Assembly (NCBI GenBank): GCA_017429765.1
Contig: JAFROJ010000003.1
Coordinates: 1 to 48,550, forward strand
Direction: 5' to 3'
From: Bacteroidales bacterium
GTDB lineage: Bacteria > Bacteroidota > Bacteroidia > Bacteroidales > UBA932
Length of the DNA: 48,550 nucleotides
Shown here: piece after piece, positions 8,934 through 16,790 of the stretch
Numbering within the stretch: the first letter of the stretch is position 1
Layout: each line of letters opens with the position of its first letter
Translations under genes and position numbers: made by a program
The notes under the pieces: model-generated
What the model saw: only the letters and a program-made list of their open reading frames with translations
What the model was told of the DNA's origin: nothing
Database searches by the model: none

Positions 8934-10767
8934 TCTCGATCTCGAAGGGCAGCCTGGCGAACACCAACGGGCCGTTTCCTTTCGCCCAAGTCCTCTGCCA
9001 ATCCATAAGAGATTTCGCCACACCCTCGAACGGGGTCCCCTCGAGGATGTTCTCGACAACCTCCTCGGCGTCCGGGGTCTTCCCTCCGAACTGGGCCATC
9101 AATTTCTCGATCGCGGTCAGCGGTTTCGGGTAGCCGACCACATTCCAGGAGTCCACATCCGGATTCCCGCCGAGTGACGCGGCGTAGGCTATGGCGTCCT
9201 CGAGAGTGCCAAGCTCATCGACAAGACCGAGCCTCAGGGCGTCGGCCCCAGTCCAGACACGGCCCTGCGCTATCTCGTCCACACTCTCGTAAGTCATGTC
9301 CCTGCCCTCGGCCACGAGGTTCACGAAACTGGTGTAGATGTCGTCCACATATTCCTGCATCATGTCCGTCTCATCCTGGTCGAAAGGCCTCATCAGGGAG
9401 AACATGTCGGAGTGCTTGTGGGACTTCACGGGGACTATGTTGATCCGGGCGATGTCCTTGACAGTCTTGCCGAACTCGGGGATGGCGGAGAAGCAACCTA
9501 TGGAGCCGGTCAGGGTGGCCGCTCCAGAGAAGATGTGGTCGCAGCTGGCGGAGATCCAATATCCGCCGGAAGCGGCGTAGTCCCCGTAAGAGGCGACGAC
9601 GGGCTTGACCGCCCTGGTAAGGTCTATCTCCTCCTTTATCTTGTTGGCTGCCAGCACGGTGCCTCCGGGGGAGTTGACCCTAAGGACAACCGCCTTGACG
9701 GTGGAGTCGGCGCGGACCTTCGCTATCACGGAAGCGAAACGGTCTCCAGAGATGTTTTCCTGGTCAGGCTGGTCGACGATGTTGCCGTCGGCGTAGATGA
9801 CCGCTATCTTTCCCTTGGCGGCGGTGTTGGGCTTGACCTTGGAGGTCATGTAGTCCTTGAAGGGGATGAACTTGACATCCTTGAACTTCTCCTTGCCGGC
9901 GAGTGTGGCCATCTTGTCCTTGTAGCCCTCGACGGAGAGAATCTCGTCGGCGAGGTTGTGCCTCACCATGTCCTCGGGGAAGTTGATCGCGAGGTTGTCG
10001 ATGAAGTAGTTGAGCGAATCGACGCTGATTCCCCTGGCCTCCGCGGTCTCCTTGGAGATGGTCTCCCACATGGAGTCGACCATGACCTGGTTCTGCTCCA
10101 TGTTCTCGGGGCTTGGGGCGCTCTTGACGTACATCTCACCCGCGCTCTTGTACTTCCCGTGGCGGATCAGCTGGTAGTTGACCCCGATCCTGTCGAGCAG
10201 GTCCTTCAGGAATATCATTCTCCCGCTGAGACCGAGCATGGAATGGTTGCCGCCGTGGTGGCTGACGGTGTAGATCTTGTCCGCCACGGAGGCGAGGTAG
10301 TAGCTGCCGGATGAGTAGGACTCGGCGTAGGCCACGACTGGTTTCCCGCTCTTGCGGAACTCGCTGAGAGCCACACGGATGTCACTTAGTTTCGTGACGC
10401 TTGAGGCGAGATTGTCGACCTTGAGGAGTATGAACTTGACCCCCGGGTCACTGGCCGCCTTGTGGATCGCCTTGACAGCGTCGTAGAGTCCCACATTGGC
10501 GCTCATCTGACCGCCTCCAAGACTGTTGAGGGAACCCATCGACAGAGAGGGGACGTTCTCTTCGGTCTGCTCGGTTATCACCAGGGAGCCCATATCCATG
10601 ACAAGGGCGCCTTCTTTCGGGATGACAGGGGTGGAACTGGCGCCGGCGGTGGCTGAGCCCGCGAGGGCTCCGATCATCATCAGGAAGAATATCCCTTTGA
10701 TTATTCCCCAGACCAAAAGACCGACCAGCACAGCCAGCACCCATTTGAAGAAGTTGTTCGATTTCAT
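8926..10767 (-). CDS. sppA: Signal peptide peptidase SppA, 67K type
   Basis: Membrane-anchored serine protease that degrades cleaved signal peptides in the periplasm. 613 aa from the ATG at 10767 (MKSNNFFKWVLAVLVGLLVW), chosen over an upstream in-frame start at 10809 because it opens directly into the N-terminal transmembrane anchor. Two tandem S49 domains are visible. The N-terminal one has AYAESYSSGSYYLASVADKI, the region carrying the catalytic Lys; the C-terminal one has DYAASGGYWISASCDHIF with the nucleophilic Ser and LTGSIG. Size fits the long 67K form rather than the short SppA. It converges with tilS (8-base overlap) and diverges from the TonB receptor gene. Confidence 0.93.
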   Translation of the reverse strand: MKSNNFFKWVLAVLVGLLVWGIIKGIFFLMMIGALAGSATAGASSTPVIPKEGALVMDMGSLVITEQTEENVPSLSMGSLNSLGGGQMSANVGLYDAVKAIHKAASDPGVKFILLKVDNLASSVTKLSDIRVALSEFRKSGKPVVAYAESYSSGSYYLASVADKIYTVSHHGGNHSMLGLSGRMIFLKDLLDRIGVNYQLIRHGKYKSAGEMYVKSAPSPENMEQNQVMVDSMWETISKETAEARGISVDSLNYFIDNLAINFPEDMVRHNLADEILSVEGYKDKMATLAGKEKFKDVKFIPFKDYMTSKVKPNTAAKGKIAVIYADGNIVDQPDQENISGDRFASVIAKVRADSTVKAVVLRVNSPGGTVLAANKIKEEIDLTRAVKPVVASYGDYAASGGYWISASCDHIFSGAATLTGSIGCFSAIPEFGKTVKDIARINIVPVKSHKHSDMFSLMRPFDQDETDMMQEYVDDIYTSFVNLVAEGRDMTYESVDEIAQGRVWTGADALRLGLVDELGTLEDAIAYAASLGGNPDVDSWNVVGYPKPLTAIEKLMAQFGGKTPDAEEVVENILEGTPFEGVAKSLMDWQRTWAKGNGPLVFARLPFEIEIK

Positions 10768-10787
10768 ATCCGGATTATTATTGATTG

Positions 10788-10795
10788 CAAAAGTA
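10788..10795 (-). promoter_or_regulatory. Probable -7 element of sppA promoter
   Basis: On the minus strand the sequence is TACTTTTG, matching the Bacteroidota -7 consensus TAnnTTTG, 20 bases upstream of the sppA start. No TTTG box is found at the expected -33 position. Confidence 0.45.
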
Positions 10796-10816
10796 ATCAT
10801 TTTGCCCATACTGTTG

Positions 10817-10824
10817 TATATTCG
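10817..10824 (+). promoter_or_regulatory. Probable -7 element (TATATTCG) of TonB receptor promoter
   Basis: TATATTCG followed by CG resembles TAnnTTTG with one change. It ends only 5 bases before the GTG start at 10830, so the transcript would have almost no 5' leader. No good -33 box is seen. Confidence 0.4.
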
Positions 10825-10829
10825 CGTCT

Positions 10830-12959
10830 GTGAAAAAGCGAATTAATATATTCCTTTTATTGTCTTCCTTACTGTCGTGCCTGTTGACGAACGCCCAGGT
10901 GGTTGACACTTCCAAGGTGTACGGTGAAAGGCGGGACAGCTTGAAGGCGGCCGTGTTCGTCGGACAACAGAAAGACGGTATATCCAAGGGCAAGGACATC
11001 CGCACTGAGATTATCTCGACTTCGGGTCTACAGAAAATGGCCTGCTGCAACCTGGCGGAGAGTTTCGAGAACAGCGCCAGCGTGACTGTGGGCTATTCGG
11101 ACGCGGCGACGGGCGCCCGTCAGATCAGGCTTCTGGGGCTGTCGGGAACATACACCCAGATGCTGGACGAGAACCGTCCGGTGCTGAGGGGTGTCACATC
11201 CCCGTTCGGGCTTTCATATGTGCCCGGTCCCTGGCTGGAGAGCATCCAGATAGCTAAAGGGTCCCCTTCTGTCATCAATGGCCTGGAGTCGATGACGGGG
11301 CAGATCAACCTCGAGCACAAGAAGCCGACCGAAGAGAAACCGCTTTTCATCCAGGCGTCTATGATGAGCGATTCCAAGGCTGATCTCAACGTGACTTCCG
11401 CTTGGCGGCTCAGCCCAACGCTGTACACTATATTCCTTGGTCACGCGGACGGTAATTTCAGGTCTTTCGACATGAATATGGACGGCTTCATGGACGATCC
11501 CCGGATGCTCCAGCTCAATGTGGCCAACAGGTGGCTGTACTACACTCCGGACCTCCAGGTCAGATGGGGCTTCCATGCCGTGAAAGACCATCGTCATGGG
11601 GGACAGGAAGGATATGACAAGGACGAGGATCCCATCTCCGGGAGACTCTGGGGAACGGACATCAACAACACTCTGCTGGATGGGTACATCAAGGTGGGGA
11701 AACCTCTGAGGGAGGACGGCTCGGCCAGCATTGCGGCCATTCTTGACTATTCCTTCCAGAAGAGCGACTCCTGGTTCGGATTTAACTCCTACGCCCCGAG
11801 GCAGCGTTCGGGCTTCGTCAACCTGCTCTACCGGAACCAGCTGAACGAGTCTCACGATTTCACGGTGGGACTCTCCGGCATGGTGGACGGAATAGAAGAG
11901 ACCGTTGCCAACATGCCGTATTCGAGTTTCAGGAAACTGGCCGCTTACCTGCCTCCTCTCGTTCCGCTGGCCACAACGAGTTCACTCCTGGCCTCGGGAG
12001 GGCCGTACGGGGAGTACACCTTTCATTCCGGCGAGACTTTCACATCGATAATCGGCGCCCGCGCGGAGTATTTCCACAATGGTGACGACAAAAGTGAAGG
12101 TGGATTCAAAGTGGCCCCCAGGATGACTGTCAAATACTCTCCCGCGGAATGGGTCACACTCAGGGCGAACGGTGGCAGGGGACTCCGGTTCTCCAATCCC
12201 TTCTCTGACAATATCGGCATTTTCTCGACCAACAAGCTGATCTCCCCGCATTATCCGTCGGGGCATCCTCTGGAGGACTCCTGGACCTACGGGGGCAACC
12301 TGACATTCAGCGTCCCGTTCGGGGAAGGGGAGACTACATTGAGTCTCGACTATTTCCGGACCAGGTTCGTCAGGGAGGTGGCTGTTGACTACGAGCAGAT
12401 GGACCACTATGTCAATGGTTACTACAGTCTCATCCATCTTTTTGTCCCGGAAGGCCTGCATTCGGTCTCGGATAATTTCCAGGTGGATCTCAGCGCGGAA
12501 CCGTTCGAGAGATTCACGGTTTCCGTCACTGCCCGTTACACTGACGCCAAGTCGCCCACCTTCGACGGTACGATGGTGGAGAAGCCGATGACGGGACGCT
12601 TCAAAGGTGTCCTGAATCTCCAGTACAAGACCAATCTCAGCAAGTGGATATTCGACTTCACAGCATCGGTCAACGGGTCGGCTAGGGTCTATGAATTCAT
12701 GAACCATGTCACTGACGAGAACGGAAAGCCATACTATAAGGACGGCCGCACTCCGGTCTACCCCCTTCTTTTCGCTCAGGTCACCAGGAGATTCAAGGGT
12801 TTCGATCTCTATGTGGGGGGCGAGAACCTTACGGGATTCACTCAGAGACAAGTGATTATAGGGGACCATTCCATGTATGGATTCGACGCCAGCTGCGTTT
12901 GGGGACCGATTATGGGACGAAAGGTCATTGTCGGAATGAGAATGACTTTGTGGAGGTAG
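10830..12959 (+). CDS. TonB-dependent receptor, probably for a metal or metal complex
   Basis: 709 aa, GTG start, signal peptide KKRINIFLLLSSLLSCLLTNAQ. There is no N-terminal carboxypeptidase-like domain, so it is not SusC-like. The plug contains KMACCNLAESFENSASVTVG, ATGARQIRLLGLSGTYTQML and SMTGQINLEHK, as in Bacteroidota TonB receptors of the siderophore or metal type; the C-terminal half is a 22-strand-type beta-barrel. The next gene, 29 bases on, encodes a secreted heavy-metal-associated domain, and this pairing is why I suggest a metal such as copper as the ligand. The ligand itself cannot be read from the sequence. Energised by TonB/ExbBD from elsewhere in the genome. Confidence 0.9.
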   Translation: MKKRINIFLLLSSLLSCLLTNAQVVDTSKVYGERRDSLKAAVFVGQQKDGISKGKDIRTEIISTSGLQKMACCNLAESFENSASVTVGYSDAATGARQIRLLGLSGTYTQMLDENRPVLRGVTSPFGLSYVPGPWLESIQIAKGSPSVINGLESMTGQINLEHKKPTEEKPLFIQASMMSDSKADLNVTSAWRLSPTLYTIFLGHADGNFRSFDMNMDGFMDDPRMLQLNVANRWLYYTPDLQVRWGFHAVKDHRHGGQEGYDKDEDPISGRLWGTDINNTLLDGYIKVGKPLREDGSASIAAILDYSFQKSDSWFGFNSYAPRQRSGFVNLLYRNQLNESHDFTVGLSGMVDGIEETVANMPYSSFRKLAAYLPPLVPLATTSSLLASGGPYGEYTFHSGETFTSIIGARAEYFHNGDDKSEGGFKVAPRMTVKYSPAEWVTLRANGGRGLRFSNPFSDNIGIFSTNKLISPHYPSGHPLEDSWTYGGNLTFSVPFGEGETTLSLDYFRTRFVREVAVDYEQMDHYVNGYYSLIHLFVPEGLHSVSDNFQVDLSAEPFERFTVSVTARYTDAKSPTFDGTMVEKPMTGRFKGVLNLQYKTNLSKWIFDFTASVNGSARVYEFMNHVTDENGKPYYKDGRTPVYPLLFAQVTRRFKGFDLYVGGENLTGFTQRQVIIGDHSMYGFDASCVWGPIMGRKVIVGMRMTLWR

Positions 12960-12975
12960 GATTTGATTATTTGAT

Positions 12976-12983
12976 TATCTTCG
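12976..12983 (+). promoter_or_regulatory. Possible -7 element (TATCTTCG) before the HMA gene
   Basis: TATCTTCG followed by CG lies 5 bases before the ATG of the HMA-domain gene, the same arrangement as at 10817. It may give the HMA gene and hisS their own near-leaderless transcript. No -33 box at the usual distance. Confidence 0.35.
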
Positions 12984-12988
12984 CGGAT

Positions 12989-13315
12989 ATGAAAAGAATA
13001 ATTATGTTGGTTGTGGCGGCCCTTATTATGGCGGCTCCCGCGGCGATGGCACAGAATCCTGAGAAGACTAGGACCGAGAAGGGTTCCAAGCAAGACGAGA
13101 ATATCTGCAAGGTCACTTTCGAGACAGACATGACTTGTGAGAGCTGCGTCAGCAAGGTCGAGGAGAATATCTCTTTCGAGAAAGGTGTGAAAGGCCTTAT
13201 CGTCTCTCTCGAGGAGGAGAGGATAATCATCAAATACGACAAGCGCAAGACTGATGAGGATAAACTGGCCGCGGCTATCAAGAAACTTGGTTACAAAGCT
13301 GAAAAAGTGAGATAA
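12989..13315 (+). CDS. Secreted heavy-metal-associated (HMA) domain protein
   Basis: 108 aa. The frame is open back into the receptor gene, but ATG 12989 opens a signal peptide ([22 protein letters not shown]). Residues about 45-108 form one HMA ferredoxin-like fold with the metal-binding loop [15 protein letters not shown], in which the two Cys of CxxC would bind a soft metal ion such as Cu(I). HMA domains of this kind act as metallochaperones, or as domains of P-type ATPases and mercury-binding proteins. A stand-alone, exported copy directly behind a TonB receptor suggests a periplasmic carrier that receives metal from it. hisS starts 2 bases after the stop codon, so the three genes may share a transcript. 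Confidence 0.9.
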   Translation: MKRIIMLVVAALIMAAPAAMAQNPEKTRTEKGSKQDENICKVTFETDMTCESCVSKVEENISFEKGVKGLIVSLEEERIIIKYDKRKTDEDKLAAAIKKLGYKAEKVR

Positions 13316-13317
13316 GC

Positions 13318-14736
13318 ATGGTCCAGAAGCCTTCAATTCCTAAGGGTACCAGGGATTTCGGCCAGCGGGAGATGGCCGGGCGAAACTATATTTTCGACAC
13401 CATCAAGGGCGTCTTCAAGACGTTCGGATATTCACAGATCGACACTCCCGCGATGGAGAACCTCTCGACCCTTCTCGGCAAGTACGGCGAGGAGGGGGAC
13501 AAGTTGCTGTTCCGTGTCCTCAATTCCGGGGACGCCTTCGGCAAGGTGGATCTCGAGTCCTTCAGGGATGAGGAGGGAAAGGTCAACTCGGTCGCCCTCT
13601 CGAAGGAAGTGTGCGAGAAGGGCCTGCGTTACGACCTGACGGTCCCGTTCGCCCGTTTCGTCGTCCAGCACCAGAACGAGATAACCTTCCCGTTCAAGAG
13701 GTTCCAGATCCAGCCAGTCTGGAGGGCCGACCGTCCCCAGAAAGGCCGCTACCGCGAGTTCTACCAGTGCGACGTGGATGTGATCGGCTCCCGCTCCCAG
13801 CTGTGCGAGCTTGAGCTCGTCCAGATCGTGGACAGGGTGTTTTCCCTGCTGGACGTGAATGTGCTGGTCAAGATCAACAACCGCAAGGTCCTGACCGGTT
13901 TCGCCGAGATCTGCGGCTTCCCGGACAAGGTCGTTGACATCACTGTGGCTATCGACAAGCTGGACAAGATCGGTCTGGAGGCAGTCGAGGAGGAGATGAG
14001 AGGGAAGGGGTTGACTGACAGTGCGATAGAGGTCATCGAGCAGATTTTGAAGCTCTCGGGTACCACATCGGAGAAGATCGCCTCCATGCGTTCCCTGATG
14101 GGTGGCGGGTCCGCATCCGGTCTGGTTTCGGAGACCGGCCTCAAGGGTCTTGACGAGTTGGAGGAGCTCTTCGGCCTGGTCGAGGCGGCCGGGGTGTCCA
14201 GCCCTGTCGAGATAGATCTTTCCCTGGCCCGCGGGCTCAACTACTACACCGGAGCCATCTTCGAGGTGAAGGCTCTTGATTTCGCTATCGGAAGCATCTG
14301 TGGAGGAGGACGTTACGACAATCTTACAGGAATATTCGGCCTGCCCGGCATGTCCGGCGTAGGCATTAGTTTCGGGGCCGACCGTATCTACGACGTGTTA
14401 ATGGGGCTTGACAAGTTCCCCAAGGATCTCAAGTCCTTCACGACCCTTCTCTTCGCCAATATGGGCCCCGCTGAGACAAGGTATCTGATCCCGGTCGCCA
14501 AGGAGTTGAGGGACAGGGGAGTGGCCGTGGAGATCTACCCTGACTCCTCCAAACTCAAGAAGCAGTTCGACTACGCCGACCGCAAGTCGATACCTTTCCT
14601 CTCCATAACCGGGGAGAATGAGATGGTGGCCGGCCAGGTCAATGTCAAGAACCTTGTCTCGGGAGAGCAAAAGTTATTCAAAAAGGATGACATAGAGGCG
14701 ATAATGGCGTTCTTGGGACAGCCAGTTGAAAAATAA
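13318..14736 (+). CDS. hisS: Histidyl-tRNA synthetase
   Basis: Charges tRNA-His. 472 aa, class II. Seen: [10 protein letters not shown] at the N-terminus, motif 2 region [30 protein letters not shown], histidine motif [14 protein letters not shown], motif 3 region [13 protein letters not shown], and a C-terminal anticodon-binding domain. It starts 2 bases after the HMA gene, so at least part of its transcription probably comes from the receptor and HMA promoters, an unusual setting for a synthetase. Followed by the promoter of tRNA-fMet. Confidence 0.97.
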   Translation: MVQKPSIPKGTRDFGQREMAGRNYIFDTIKGVFKTFGYSQIDTPAMENLSTLLGKYGEEGDKLLFRVLNSGDAFGKVDLESFRDEEGKVNSVALSKEVCEKGLRYDLTVPFARFVVQHQNEITFPFKRFQIQPVWRADRPQKGRYREFYQCDVDVIGSRSQLCELELVQIVDRVFSLLDVNVLVKINNRKVLTGFAEICGFPDKVVDITVAIDKLDKIGLEAVEEEMRGKGLTDSAIEVIEQILKLSGTTSEKIASMRSLMGGGSASGLVSETGLKGLDELEELFGLVEAAGVSSPVEIDLSLARGLNYYTGAIFEVKALDFAIGSICGGGRYDNLTGIFGLPGMSGVGISFGADRIYDVLMGLDKFPKDLKSFTTLLFANMGPAETRYLIPVAKELRDRGVAVEIYPDSSKLKKQFDYADRKSIPFLSITGENEMVAGQVNVKNLVSGEQKLFKKDDIEAIMAFLGQPVEK

Positions 14737-14737
14737 T

Positions 14738-14768
14738 TTTGGATTTATTGGTTTTATTAATACCTTTG
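14738..14768 (+). promoter_or_regulatory. Bacteroidota-type promoter of tRNA-fMet
   Basis: TTTG at 14738-14741, exactly 19 bases, then TACCTTTG at 14761-14768, a perfect match to the TTTG-N19-TAnnTTTG promoter of the Bacteroidota primary sigma factor. The tRNA starts 15 bases after the -7 box. Confidence 0.85.
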
Positions 14769-14783
14769 CAGTCCAATTAACAC

Positions 14784-14856
<73 letters not shown>

Positions 14857-14863
14857 CTACCAC

Positions 14864-14898
14864 AGAGGAATTATCTTACGGATGATTCCTCTATTTTT
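14864..14898 (+). terminator. Rho-independent terminator after tRNA-fMet
   Basis: AGAGGAAT (14864-14871) pairs perfectly with ATTCCTCT (14885-14892) and is followed by ATTTTTG. Confidence 0.8.
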
Positions 14899-14900
14899 GT

Positions 14901-14908
14901 TATCTTCG
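14901..14908 (+). promoter_or_regulatory. Possible -7 element (TATCTTCG) of the small gene pair
   Basis: TATCTTCG followed by CG, 16 bases before ATG 14925 and directly after the tRNA terminator, so a new transcript must begin around here. It differs from TAnnTTTG at one position. Confidence 0.45.
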
Positions 14909-14924
14909 CGAAAACGGGTTTGCT

Positions 14925-15266
14925 ATGCTTATTCTGAATAATCCAATCTCAAGAGCCTCTCTGAAAGAATATGCGGCCAACACATTTGGAGACATGATTA
15001 AATGTGTCTCGGATGTGGATAAGGGACTGCTGGCTATTGACGCGGATTTGCATGCGGATCTCGAGCGATTGCTGTTGGAGAATGGTTCACAGCAAACGTC
15101 TCTTTGGGGATTTAACCTTTATCCCGATGAAAGCGGTGATGATTTCATCGAATATGACTCGCTCATCAACATCCGCTCATGGCAAGGCAATCCTTCCCGG
15201 GATGTGCTGGACCAGGATGTCAGAGAAAGGATAGCAAGCATCGTTGACAAGTTCATAACAGAATAA
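14925..15266 (+). CDS. DUF5674-like small protein
   Basis: 113 aa, no signal peptide, acidic. The central part (DVDKGLLAIDADLHADLERL, then GSQQTSLWGFNLYP) and SLINIRSWQGNPSR resemble, from memory, the small bacterial DUF5674 family, whose function is not known. The stop codon overlaps the start of the next gene by one base (TAATG), so the two are translationally coupled and probably work together. The pair sits directly downstream of tRNA-fMet. Family assignment is moderately sure; function is unknown. Confidence 0.65.
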   Translation: MLILNNPISRASLKEYAANTFGDMIKCVSDVDKGLLAIDADLHADLERLLLENGSQQTSLWGFNLYPDESGDDFIEYDSLINIRSWQGNPSRDVLDQDVRERIASIVDKFITE

Positions 15267-15598
15267 TGCGGCATCAAGGGCTTGAGAATGGCCGATGGGC
15301 CGAATTGTCTTTCCCGCGGCAGATGGCCAACATCGGCAGCGAGACTTCTCGTATCTATCGCGCGTTGGAGGCTGGAAAAGAGGCCCGGGCGGAATCGGCG
15401 TTCGCGCGTTTTCAGGAGCTTGTTGACCTCACAATCAAATATGGTCGGGCTGACGCGTCTCCCATGCTCCGCCACGCTTTGCTGGAAGAACTCTGCCGTT
15501 TCAGGGAACTCTACTGCAAAGCCTTCCTCGAACGGGACCTCACCGAACTAGCAGCCTTCAATCGCTATCTTGACCAATTCTCGCGAGAAAAACTCTAA
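15266..15598 (+). CDS. Small helical protein coupled to the DUF5674-like gene
   Basis: 110 aa, predicted almost fully helical, no signal or membrane segment. Features seen: GLENGRWAELSFPRQMANIG near the start, then RIYRALEAGKEARAESAFAR and QELVDLTIKYGRADASPM. I recall similar small uncharacterised proteins with a WA(x)MS...QMANIGSEV segment in many bacteria and archaea but cannot give a named family. The start codon overlaps the stop of the upstream gene by one base. Two-gene coupling of small cytoplasmic proteins is compatible with a toxin-antitoxin or other two-subunit system; this is speculation. Confidence 0.7.
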   Translation: MRHQGLENGRWAELSFPRQMANIGSETSRIYRALEAGKEARAESAFARFQELVDLTIKYGRADASPMLRHALLEELCRFRELYCKAFLERDLTELAAFNRYLDQFSREKL

Positions 15599-15610
15599 CT
15601 TCGTCGTGGT

Positions 15611-16231
15611 ATGAATATCCGATTAGAACAACCTCAGGACTGGCGGGAGGTGGAGAACCTCACGCGGGAGGCCTTCTGGAACGTGTACCGTCCCGGATGC
15701 CAGGAACACTTCGTGTTGAATCAGTTCAGAGACAATCCTGCGTTCATCCCGGAGTTGGATCTCGTGATGGAGGAGGACGGCCGGATTATCGGCCATGTCA
15801 TGTTCTCCAAGGCCGAGATCACTCTGGCCGACGGCACCCTTTTCCCTTCCTGGACCTTCGGTCCCATCAGCGTCGATCCTGACTACAAGCGTAAAGGATA
15901 CGGCCTCAAACTGTTGCGATACGCGCTGGAGAAGGCCCGGGCGATGGGCATAGGCCTGCTGCAGATGGAAGGTAACATCGATTTCTACAAACACGCGGGG
16001 TTTTACCTGGCCAGCAAACTGAATATTCATTATCACGGCGAGCCGGCCGAAAGCGAGGTCCCGTACTTCCTGGCGCAGGAACTGATCCCCGGCTATTGGG
16101 GCGACCGGGAGGGCACTTACTGTCCGCCCTCCGGCTATCTAGTCGCCGACACGAATCCTGAGGCCTTCGAGGCCTATGAGGCCACCTTTCCGCCTAAGGA
16201 GAAGCACCTGGTACCCGGTCAGTTGCCCTAA
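15611..16231 (+). CDS. GNAT family N-acetyltransferase
   Basis: 206 aa. Transfers an acetyl group from acetyl-CoA to an amine on an unknown substrate. The GNAT core occupies about residues 1-150: N-terminal strand and helix (MNIRLEQPQDWREVENLTRE), beta strands through LVMEEDGRIIGHVMFSK, and motif A WTFGPISVDPDYKRKGYG with the pyrophosphate-binding R/KxxGxG. GNIDFYKHAGFY is the usual motif B region, and a C-terminal extension of about 55 residues follows. The YhbS-like subgroup (COG3153) fits best. The gene follows the small pair by 12 bases. Confidence 0.88.
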   Translation: MNIRLEQPQDWREVENLTREAFWNVYRPGCQEHFVLNQFRDNPAFIPELDLVMEEDGRIIGHVMFSKAEITLADGTLFPSWTFGPISVDPDYKRKGYGLKLLRYALEKARAMGIGLLQMEGNIDFYKHAGFYLASKLNIHYHGEPAESEVPYFLAQELIPGYWGDREGTYCPPSGYLVADTNPEAFEAYEATFPPKEKHLVPGQLP

Positions 16232-16314
16232 TTCTGCCAGAGCTGAGGTATGTCGCCGCGCCGGGAAGATGAGGCCTGGCTGGGACGATTTCGGCAGGCT
16301 GGTTTAATTGTCAC

Positions 16315-16716
16315 TTATTTCTTCATGACAGCCTCAGCCTTGACCTCGAAGGCGCCGTTGAACCACTTATCAGGCTCGGCCTCGGCGGTTTGTTTGACGG
16401 GAGGAGTCACCTTGACGTGTTTGAATGTGCCTCCGTTCTGGTCACCATCCACGTCCTCAAGGACAATGGTCACGTCTCAGGGCCCTTGTGAAAGTTTCTT
16501 GTTCAACAGGAAATCGCCCTTGGAATCAGTGAATAGGGTGTCGTGGTAGTAGGCGTGGTTATGGTTGTAGATGTGCTCGGTGATCGCGACCCGGATCCCC
16601 TCGATGGGCTTGCCGCTCTGGTCCTTCACTGACCCCGCCGCCTTGAAAGCCGCGTGGGGCGATCCATATGCCTGAGTGTCCTGTTTATCTTTACTCGCAT
16701 GGTATCTTACAATTAA
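16315..16716 (-). pseudogene. Decayed radical-SAM-associated lipoprotein-like gene
   Basis: Reading the minus strand, one frame is conserved from 16716 down to a TAA at 16315-16317: SVKDQSGKPIEGIRVAI, then LFTDSKGDFLLNKKLSQGP, an in-frame TGA at 16477-16479, then VTIVLEDVDGDQNGGTFKH and a lysine-ended tail. This arrangement (short beta-sandwich repeat, 'DVDGDQNGG' segment) resembles the C-terminal part of the putative lipoproteins that accompany a radical SAM protein in Bacteroidales. The signal peptide, lipobox and Met start are missing and no partner radical SAM of that type lies next to it, so I read it as a dead fragment. The family link is from memory. The rest of 16232-16790 shows only the GH78 promoter area. 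Confidence 0.6.
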
Positions 16717-16721
16717 TCAAT

Positions 16722-16751
16722 CGATATATCGCGAATATATTACTATTTTTG
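16722..16751 (+). promoter_or_regulatory. Probable GH78 promoter region with palindrome
   Basis: TATTTTTG at 16744-16751 matches the -7 consensus TAnnTTTG, 39 bases before the GH78 start. Just upstream, CGATATATCG at 16722-16731 is a perfect 10-base palindrome where the -33 box would be, and no TTTG is present there. The palindrome could be an operator; that is inference. Confidence 0.45.
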
Positions 16752-16790
16752 TGAATAAAGAACAAGAGAGACATAACGTTCCAATCAGGC

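Noticed and set aside
10830-12959. SusC-type glycan receptor
   Set aside because: No N-terminal carboxypeptidase-like domain and no SusD gene next to it; the HMA neighbour fits metal uptake better.
16250-16549. Plus-strand open frame of 99 codons
   Set aside because: It is antisense to the decayed lipoprotein fragment, which carries recognisable family sequence; the plus frame has no start context or motifs.
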